Shown here one piece after another: positions 6,414-11,965 of a stretch of DNA of 11,965 nt. The stretch covers positions 1 through 11,965 of the forward strand of contig JAEZLJ010000067.1 in NCBI GenBank assembly GCA_023415275.1, given 5' to 3'. Positions within the stretch are counted from its first letter, which is position 1, and the number at the start of each line of letters is the position of its first letter. The notes under the pieces were generated by a model. That model was not told the origin of the DNA. It worked only from the letters and a program-made list of their open reading frames with translations, and searched no databases. Source of the DNA: Bacteroidota bacterium (GTDB lineage Bacteria; Bacteroidota; Bacteroidia; Chitinophagales; Chitinophagaceae). Made by a program: the position numbers and the translations under genes.

Positions 6414-8060
6414 ATGCACACCAAAACTTCCAGCTTACTTATTGTTTTGGCCCTGGTCTTTTGTTCGGCCTTATCGCTGAAAGCCCAGGACAACCTGCCG
6501 CAGGATTATTTATCAAAAGAATTTCACAGATCGCGGAGAGAGGCTGCCCGTGCGCTCATGCCTGATCATTCAGTAATGGTCGTATTTGCAGCGCCTACCA
6601 GAACTTTTTCGAATGATATCAATTACTTCTATCATCAGAATCCCGACCTCTATTATTTTACTGGTTATAAAGAACCCAACTCCGTCCTGTTGATCTTCAA
6701 GGAAGAACAGGAGTCAGACGATGGAACACATTTCAATGAATTGTTCTTTGTACAAAAACGCAATGCCCTGGCAGAACAATGGACTGGAAGAAGATTGGGC
6801 GTAGAAGGCGTAAAAGATAAGCTTGGCTTTTCCCATGTATATAATAATGACGCCTTTAAAGATTTTCCTTTAGATTTTTCAAAATACAAGACAGTCATCT
6901 TTGGCAGTTTGCCTGAAGGAGTAACGGACGAAACCAATGACAAGGCTGACCTATATGACCTGGTAGCCCAATTCAGGCAAAAGATCCAGCTACCTTACAA
7001 CTATTCCAATGCTCTTTACCGCGACCTGGGCATTTTTTATGGCCGGGCATCCATGTCCAATATAGACCGCACCATCAATGCCTTTAAAGCTAAAATGGCT
7101 TCTACTCCAGTATATGGTCAGCATGCACTTGTCAATGCTATTGTCAATATAAAAGAAGAAAAGGACCTGGACCAGGTGAAACAACAAATCGCTGAATCAA
7201 AGATCAATACTTTTTTATTTGACCAGGTCACTGGCGCCTTACGTGAGATAAAAACTCCAGAAGAATTGACATTGATTAGAAAAGCTGTAGAAATTTCCTG
7301 CCTGGGTCAGAATGAAGTGATGAAAACAGTACGGCCCGATATGTCGGAATTGGAAATACAGGGTCTTCATGAATATATTCATAAAAGATACGGTGCTGAA
7401 GGTATAGGATATGGCTCTATCATTGGAGCCGGGGAAAATGGTTGCATACTTCATTACATGGAAAACACCAAGACCCGTGTAGGCAATGACCTGTTATTGA
7501 TGGACGTAGGTGCTGAATACCATGGCTATTCAGCCGATGTTACCCGCACCATTCCTGTTGATGGAAAGTTCTCCCCTGAAGAACGGGCCATTTACTCCCT
7601 GGTTTATGACGCCCAGGAAGCTGCTTTTAAATTGTTGAAAGATGGAGCCAAATGGTCTGATGCGTCGGTGGCTGCCAGAGAAGTCATTGCAAACGGATTA
7701 GTAAAGCTGGGGATCACCCGGAATAAAGATGAGGTATCTAAATATTATCCTCATGGTCTTTCCCACCATATTGGCCTTGATGTGCATGATAAAGGCATAT
7801 CACAAACATTAAAGAAAGGAATGGTTATCACCATTGAACCTGGTATTTACATACCCTCTGAAAGCCCTTGCGACAAAAAATGGTGGGGCATTAGTGTGCG
7901 AATTGAAGATGATGCCTTGATAAAAGAAAACGGGTATGAATTACTATCCTCTTTTGCCCCAAGGTCAATAGAAGGTATAGAAAAAATGATCGCCGAAAAA
8001 AGTCTCCTGGATAACTACAAGACTCCTGCATTAAAAACTGCGGAAAAAAGATCATTTTGA
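6414..8060 (+). CDS. Secreted Xaa-Pro aminopeptidase (aminopeptidase P, M24 family)
   Basis: A 548-aa metallopeptidase predicted to remove the N-terminal residue before a proline from peptides. A signal peptide covers about residues 1-25 (SSLLIVLALVFCSALSLKAQ), so the enzyme should be periplasmic or outside the cell; LVFC is a poor lipobox, so a lipoprotein is unlikely. An AMP_N-type domain lies near 30-190 and the pita-bread catalytic domain near 280-520. The two-metal site is complete: D364 (LLMDVGAEY), D375 (SADVTR), H451 (HGLSHHIGLDVHD), E475 (ITIEPGIYI) and E498 (VRIEDD), with accessory H347, H447 and H458. The ATG at 6414 is the start consistent with the signal peptide; no SD is seen. 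A near-consensus -7 box, AATATTTG (6356-6363), lies upstream. The 3' end overlaps the convergent lipoprotein gene by 9 bases. Confidence 0.92.
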   Translation: MHTKTSSLLIVLALVFCSALSLKAQDNLPQDYLSKEFHRSRREAARALMPDHSVMVVFAAPTRTFSNDINYFYHQNPDLYYFTGYKEPNSVLLIFKEEQESDDGTHFNELFFVQKRNALAEQWTGRRLGVEGVKDKLGFSHVYNNDAFKDFPLDFSKYKTVIFGSLPEGVTDETNDKADLYDLVAQFRQKIQLPYNYSNALYRDLGIFYGRASMSNIDRTINAFKAKMASTPVYGQHALVNAIVNIKEEKDLDQVKQQIAESKINTFLFDQVTGALREIKTPEELTLIRKAVEISCLGQNEVMKTVRPDMSELEIQGLHEYIHKRYGAEGIGYGSIIGAGENGCILHYMENTKTRVGNDLLLMDVGAEYHGYSADVTRTIPVDGKFSPEERAIYSLVYDAQEAAFKLLKDGAKWSDASVAAREVIANGLVKLGITRNKDEVSKYYPHGLSHHIGLDVHDKGISQTLKKGMVITIEPGIYIPSESPCDKKWWGISVRIEDDALIKENGYELLSSFAPRSIEGIEKMIAEKSLLDNYKTPALKTAEKRSF

Positions 8061-9683
8061 GGTTTTGGTAAAATCAACCTTCCTGAGTTCAAGAAGGTTC
8101 AGGGCATTGGGCGTAAAGCCGGTAACATTTGTTTGCACCAGGTGAACCACTTTATCATACCATAAAGGAACTACTGGTGCATCTTCCATCATCACCTGGT
8201 CTGCTTGCTGGTAAAGCTCGTAGCGTTGGGAGTCATTAGTTTCCCTGATGGCTTTTTCAAATAACTGGTCAAACCTGCTGCTTGAATAGCGGGTGTAGTT
8301 AGGAGGTGCTGGATTCTTAGAATAAAATACAGATAGGTAATTCTCTGCATCCGGGTAATCAGCGATCCAGCTACCCCTAAAAAATAAGGTCCTGGAGTTG
8401 GAAGTAAGCTCGAGTAATAATGATTTCTGCACCACATCCACCTGCACCTTCAATCCTATTTCCTCCATCTGCCTCGCTATATAGCTGCCGATATCAGCGT
8501 AAATGGGTATGGTTTGTAATTTAATGGTGGCCTGGCTACCTGGCTTTACCCCAGCTTCTTCTAAAAGCTTTCTTGCCAGCACAGGGTTATAATGATAGCC
8601 TTTTACTTTCGATGAATCAAAAGACGGCAAGCCTACAGGAACAAAGCCTGCTGTAGCCGGTGTGCCTAATGAATTTCTTAAATAAAGCACCATTTTTTCC
8701 CTGTCAATACTATAATTGATGGCTTGTCTAACTTTTTTCAATTTTAAAGGCGAGTTCTTAAGTAGAGGATTGGATTCATCTACCAGGATGCCGAAATATT
8801 CAATATTCAGGTAAGGATGCGTTTGAAGGGTGATTTTTCCCTCCCAATCATTTCGCAACGTTCCTGTTTTGGTCAATACTTCATCTTTAAAAGAAGCATC
8901 AATGTCATTAATGAAATCAAGCTTTTTTTGGCGGAACAATAAAAACTCTGTTGCCCTCGAATCAAAAAAACTCACCTTGATGCCATCCAGGTAGGGCAAC
9001 CTTTTTCCTGCAGCATCAGTTTCAAAATAATGGGGGTTCTTTTTCATGATCAGCGCCTGCCCTTCTTCCCAGGCCACAAACTGGAATGGCCCTGTGCCCA
9101 CCGCATGCCTTCTGAAATCAGAACCATATTGTTTAACTGCTTCCTTTGCTACAATGGAACAATATTGCATGGAAAGAATACCAAGGATAGGATTATAAGG
9201 GCGTACCAATTTTAATCTGAAAGTAGTGTCGTCAATTGCCTTAAACCCTTCGACAGTATCCAGTTTATCATTAAAGATCCATGAGCCGGGGCTGGCCAGG
9301 CTCTTATCCATGATTCTCTGTAAACTATACTCCACATCAAAGGCATTGAATCTTCTGCCTTTACCTCCGGGAAAGCAAGCATCATCATGGAAATAAACAT
9401 CAGGACGCAGGTAAAAAGTATAAACCAGTTTGTCTTCTGAAACCACCCACCTGGTGGCCAGTGAAGGAACAATATTCAGATCATTATCCACTTCCACCAG
9501 CGTATTATACAACTGGTGCACCGGCCACATGATAGATTGATTTTTAGCAAATGCCGGGTCCAGTGAAGCAATACCTGTACTCTCATTGTAATGAAATATA
9601 CCGGTATCTTTTTTCCCGCTGTTATAGCAGCCGGAAATAAATAAAACAGCAATGATTGTTAAATATTTACACCAACGGAACAT
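8052..9683 (-). CDS. Oligopeptide-type ABC substrate-binding lipoprotein (SBP family 5)
   Basis: A 543-aa solute-binding protein of the DppA/OppA type. Residues 1-19 form a lipoprotein signal with lipobox ISGC and acylation at Cys19, so it should be membrane-anchored in the periplasm. Family features in order: ASLDPAFAKN (39-48), LYNTLVEVD (58-66), PSLATRW (73-79), YTFYLRPDVYFHDD (88-101), VGTGPFQFVAWEEG (195-208), KVRQAINYSIDREKM (317-331) and a C-terminal lobe with DYPDAENYL (442-450). The length is normal for the family. The ligand cannot be told from sequence; peptides are the usual guess and the flanking peptidases agree. No permease or ATPase gene is adjacent, so it may work with a transporter encoded elsewhere. 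The ATG at 9683-9681 has no SD. It is divergent from the M1 gene with only 59 bases between them. Confidence 0.9.
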   Translation of the reverse strand: MFRWCKYLTIIAVLFISGCYNSGKKDTGIFHYNESTGIASLDPAFAKNQSIMWPVHQLYNTLVEVDNDLNIVPSLATRWVVSEDKLVYTFYLRPDVYFHDDACFPGGKGRRFNAFDVEYSLQRIMDKSLASPGSWIFNDKLDTVEGFKAIDDTTFRLKLVRPYNPILGILSMQYCSIVAKEAVKQYGSDFRRHAVGTGPFQFVAWEEGQALIMKKNPHYFETDAAGKRLPYLDGIKVSFFDSRATEFLLFRQKKLDFINDIDASFKDEVLTKTGTLRNDWEGKITLQTHPYLNIEYFGILVDESNPLLKNSPLKLKKVRQAINYSIDREKMVLYLRNSLGTPATAGFVPVGLPSFDSSKVKGYHYNPVLARKLLEEAGVKPGSQATIKLQTIPIYADIGSYIARQMEEIGLKVQVDVVQKSLLLELTSNSRTLFFRGSWIADYPDAENYLSVFYSKNPAPPNYTRYSSSRFDQLFEKAIRETNDSQRYELYQQADQVMMEDAPVVPLWYDKVVHLVQTNVTGFTPNALNLLELRKVDFTKTSK

Positions 9684-9701
9684 GTAGTAATCAAAAGGGT
9701 T

Positions 9702-9734
9702 CTAAATTAGACAAGTATTTGTTGAAATAACAAA
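9702..9734 (-). promoter_or_regulatory. Candidate promoter for the substrate-binding lipoprotein gene
   Basis: On the minus strand TTTG (9734-9731) is followed after 21 bases by TAATTTAG (9709-9702), a one-mismatch fit to the -7 consensus TAnnTTTG. Transcription would start near 9696, leaving a leader of about 12 bases. The -33 element lies in an inverted repeat TTTGTT/AACAAA (9718-9734). I see no good promoter for the divergent M1 gene in the same 59 bases. Confidence 0.35.
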
Positions 9735-9742
9735 CCTCTAAA

Positions 9743-11404
9743 ATGAAAATACATTTCCTGCCCGTTTTATTTGCCGTACTGCTTATTTCTACTGCTGGTT
9801 TTAGTCAACCTTTGAACCAAAAAGAAACATTTACCCACCAGGATACATTAAGAGGATCCGTTGGGCCGGAAAGATCATGGTGGGATGTTTTACATTATGA
9901 TATAACAGTAACACCTGATTATAATTCAAAGACCATCAAAGGCAAAACCACCATCGAGTATAAAATAACGCAGGACAAGCACAATGATTACCTGCAGGTA
10001 GATCTTCAAAAGCCATTGGTTATCGACACTATATTTTATAATAATAAATTATATATCAATTACCCGCCAAAGCCCTATTACAATGAAGGAAATGTATGGC
10101 ACATTCCATTGCCACGTACTGCCAAAGGAAGCATTCAAACCATTACCATAGCTTACCATGGGCAACCCAGGGAAGCAATCAAGCCACCATGGGATGGTGG
10201 TTGGATCTGGAAAAAAGACCAAACAGGTAATCCCTGGATGAGTGTGGCCTGCCAGGGATTAGGAGCTTCAGTATGGTACCCTTGTAAGGATTACCAGGGT
10301 GATGAACCGGATAACGGCGCCACTCTTACCATCAACATTCCTGATTCTCTTGTAGCTGTCGGTAATGGACGCCTGAAAAATAAAACGGTTTCAGATAAGA
10401 CAGCTTCCTATACCTGGGAGGTTAAGGCACCTATCAACAATTACAATATTGTTCCCTATATAGGTAAATACGTGAACTGGACTGATACGCTTCAGGGCGA
10501 AAAGGGTACCCTTGATCTTGGCTATTGGGTATTACAGGAGGACCTGGAAAAAGCTAAAAAACAATTTGAGCAGGTAAAATTGATGCTCAGGGCTTTTGAA
10601 TATTGGTTTGGTCCCTATCCTTTTTACGAGGATGGGTACAAGCTGGTACAGTCTCCACACCTGGGTATGGAACACCAAAGTGCTGTGGCCTATGGTAATA
10701 AGTTTCAAAATGGTTACCTGGGCCGAGATCTATCGGGCACCGGCTGGGGATTGAAATGGGATTTCATCATCGTGCATGAAAGCGGGCACGAATGGTTCGC
10801 CAATAACATCACTACAAAAGATATAGCTGACATGTGGGTGCATGAAGGCTTTACCAATTATTCTGAAGTGCTCTTCACCGAATATTATTATGGCAAGCAG
10901 GCTGCAGATGAATACCTGCAAGGGTTGAGAAATATTATCAGTAACGATATTCCCATCATTGGCACTTATGGGGTCAATAAGGAAGGAAGTGGAGACATGT
11001 ATCCAAAAGGTGCCAATTTATTGCACACTGTTCGCCAGATCATTAATAATGACTCTGTTTTCCGCTCCATACTCAGGGGCCTTAATAAAGATTTTTATCA
11101 TCAAACGGTTACCTCCAAACAAGTGGAAGACTACTTCTCTCAAAAAAGCGGGAAAGACCTTTCGAAGGTATTTGATCAATACCTCCGAACTATCATGATC
11201 CCTTTACTCCAGTTAAAAACGGAAGGAAGTATTTTAAAATACAAATGGAGCAACTGCATTAAAGGTTTCAATATGCCTGTGAAACTGACTAATGGTCAAT
11301 GGATCCGCCCTACACAGGTGGATCAAAAAATAAAATTGACAGGCAAAAATCTAAGTTCCGTAACTGCTGACAGCAATTTTTATATCCGCGTTCAGAAGAA
11401 CTGA
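9743..11404 (+). CDS. Secreted M1-family zinc aminopeptidase
   Basis: A 553-aa metallopeptidase predicted to cleave N-terminal residues from peptides. A signal peptide covers about residues 1-22 (PVLFAVLLISTAGFSQ), placing it in the periplasm or outside. The N-terminal beta domain spans about 45-245. The catalytic domain carries LGMEHQ (308-313, equivalent to the GAMEN exopeptidase motif), the zinc site HESGHEWF (H345, E346, H349) with third ligand E368 in WVHEGFTNY, and MYPKGANLL (419-427) with the transition-state Tyr420. A short C-terminal beta segment follows (about 488-553). It lacks the long helical C-terminal domain of PepN-type enzymes, so it belongs to the compact bacterial M1 group. 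No SD is visible before the ATG. It is divergent from the lipoprotein gene and followed by a terminator 107 bases after the stop. Confidence 0.92.
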   Translation: MKIHFLPVLFAVLLISTAGFSQPLNQKETFTHQDTLRGSVGPERSWWDVLHYDITVTPDYNSKTIKGKTTIEYKITQDKHNDYLQVDLQKPLVIDTIFYNNKLYINYPPKPYYNEGNVWHIPLPRTAKGSIQTITIAYHGQPREAIKPPWDGGWIWKKDQTGNPWMSVACQGLGASVWYPCKDYQGDEPDNGATLTINIPDSLVAVGNGRLKNKTVSDKTASYTWEVKAPINNYNIVPYIGKYVNWTDTLQGEKGTLDLGYWVLQEDLEKAKKQFEQVKLMLRAFEYWFGPYPFYEDGYKLVQSPHLGMEHQSAVAYGNKFQNGYLGRDLSGTGWGLKWDFIIVHESGHEWFANNITTKDIADMWVHEGFTNYSEVLFTEYYYGKQAADEYLQGLRNIISNDIPIIGTYGVNKEGSGDMYPKGANLLHTVRQIINNDSVFRSILRGLNKDFYHQTVTSKQVEDYFSQKSGKDLSKVFDQYLRTIMIPLLQLKTEGSILKYKWSNCIKGFNMPVKLTNGQWIRPTQVDQKIKLTGKNLSSVTADSNFYIRVQKN

Positions 11405-11511
11405 CCGGATACAACACCTTAGTTTTCCCGGTAATGGCATCTTCACATTACAAGGAAGTGTCAACAACGGAAAATAGTGTTAGGCAAAAACAATTAAATG
11501 TTTGGAGTCAT

Positions 11512-11546
11512 ATGCCTGGGGGGCGCATTATCCCCGGGCATTTCTA
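11512..11546 (+). terminator. Intrinsic terminator downstream of the M1 gene
   Basis: ATGCCTGGGG (11512-11521) pairs with CCCCGGGCAT (11532-11541) as a 10-bp stem with one G-T pair and a 10-base loop. TTTCTATTTA follows immediately. The stem is by far the strongest in this tail, and it lies 107 bases after the M1 stop, with no other gene between. Confidence 0.75.
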
Positions 11547-11742
11547 TTTATGTCGATATAGCAAAAGTTCAGGGAACCAACTCCATTCATCTTCCATTCA
11601 TTACTCAAAAAGGGATTACACCCTTATAGAACGTTATTGCTTTTATTGGCATTGAACCCCTCCTGGCCGAATCACCATTTTCCACCATTTTGCTATAATT
11701 AATGAATGCCCTAAAGATCACGCTCATTCTATTCCTTTCTCC

Positions 11743-11782
11743 TTATTAACTTATCAACCTGTCAATTATTCAACCTATCACC
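11743..11782. repeat. Five degenerate 8-base tandem units
   Basis: The stretch divides exactly into TTATTAAC, TTATCAAC, CTGTCAAT, TATTCAAC and CTATCACC, with a consensus near yTATCAAC. The units are degenerate but the 8-base phase holds throughout. It lies in non-coding DNA and may belong to a dispersed intergenic repeat family. Confidence 0.6.
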
Positions 11783-11815
11783 TCCTGCCAGCTATATTCC
11801 TTGAACATTTAAAAT

Positions 11816-11871
11816 TGTTTATTGATCATTTCTCAACCCTCCACCTAAGGAAAGCCCATAATCAATAAGCA
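11816..11871. repeat. Long-spaced inverted repeat (11-base arms)
   Basis: TGTTTATTGAT (11816-11826) and ATCAATAAGCA (11861-11871) are inverted repeats with 10 of 11 positions paired and the other a T-G wobble; eight are contiguous. The 34-base spacer can pair weakly again (TTTC 11829-11832 with GAAA 11850-11853). It could be a small palindromic element or a terminator-like structure for a gene outside the window; no T-run adjoins it. Confidence 0.45.
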
Positions 11872-11889
11872 TCTCCGCCCTAAAATTCC

Positions 11890-11931
11890 TTCGATATTCA
11901 ATATTCCTTGTTCGACATTCGATATTCTCTT
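11890..11931. repeat. Heptamer-phased repeat TTCGATA with two near-identical 17-base copies
   Basis: The sequence divides into TTCGATA, TTCAATA, TTCCTTG, TTCGACA, TTCGATA and TTCTCTT, all starting TTC. Read differently, 11890-11906 (TTCGATATTCAATATTC) and 11911-11927 (TTCGACATTCGATATTC) match at 15 of 17 positions and are separated by CTTG. It lies in non-coding DNA close to the window end. Confidence 0.7.
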
Positions 11932-11965
11932 CTGGCTACCTCCTCCCTACTTCCTCCCTATCTCC

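Larger units (their letters stand above)
11405..11965. other. Gene-free tail after the M1 gene, with repeats
   Basis: I see no convincing gene in these 561 bases. A terminator lies at 11512-11546. Beyond it are two CACCATTTT direct repeats with a 10-base period (11673-11681 and 11683-11691), an 8-base iterated repeat, an 11-base inverted repeat and a 7-base iterated repeat, ending in a pyrimidine-rich run (about 11937-11965). The 73-codon open frame at 11434-11655 runs through the terminator and has no RBS, so I do not call it. Confidence 0.6.

Noticed and set aside
11434..11655. 73-codon open frame on the plus strand after the M1 gene
   Set aside because: It runs straight through the strong terminator at 11512-11546, has no RBS, and its translation has no recognisable fold or coding-like composition.
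11405..11965. CRISPR array or transposon end in the repeat-bearing tail
   Set aside because: Units of 7-8 bases with no unique spacers exclude CRISPR, and no transposase fragment or target duplication is visible.

Overview
The window looks like chromosomal DNA of a Bacteroidota bacterium, most likely the Chitinophagaceae/Sphingobacteriia side. The reasons are the Bacteroidota-type topoisomerase IV subunits (DADVDGMHI in ParE, HPHGDASIGDAL in ParC), a DUF1835 gene between them, near absence of Shine-Dalgarno (SD) sequences, TAnnTTTG-type -7 boxes, and AT-rich intergenic DNA with short iterated repeats. No tRNA, rRNA, transposase, integrase, CRISPR array or phage gene is visible. Family assignments come from motif recognition by eye; no database was searched.

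Layout. (1) 1-134: 3' end of an unrecognised plus-strand gene, followed by a bidirectional hairpin terminator (167-201). (2) 204-5576, minus strand: parE, a DUF1835/DUF3658-type gene, then parC, with gaps of 39 and 51 bases. This is probably one operon making both topoisomerase IV subunits plus a protein of unknown role. (3) 5577-6060: a 484-base divergent intergenic region with candidate promoters for both sides and several perfect short hairpins. (4) 6061-6327: an unrecognised 88-aa acidic protein with the only strong SD in the window and a terminator overlapping its last codons. (5) 6414-11404: a secreted M24 aminopeptidase P, a convergent oligopeptide-binding lipoprotein overlapping it tail to tail by 9 bases, and a divergent secreted M1 aminopeptidase. 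(6) 11405-11965: a terminator, then a gene-free tail holding 8-base and 7-base iterated repeats and a long inverted repeat.

How the genes work together. Region 2 is housekeeping: decatenation of replicated chromosomes. Region 5 is consistent with peptide breakdown and capture outside the cytoplasm. The M1 enzyme would trim N-terminal residues, the M24 enzyme would remove residues preceding proline, and the lipoprotein would bind peptides. No permease or ATPase is in the window, so transport itself is not shown.

The least ordinary spots are the small gene at 6061-6327, whose transcript has a perfect SD at one end and an anti-SD-like CCTCCT in its terminator, the hairpin-rich divergent region before it, and the repeat-bearing tail. 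No clear new multi-gene system is evident.
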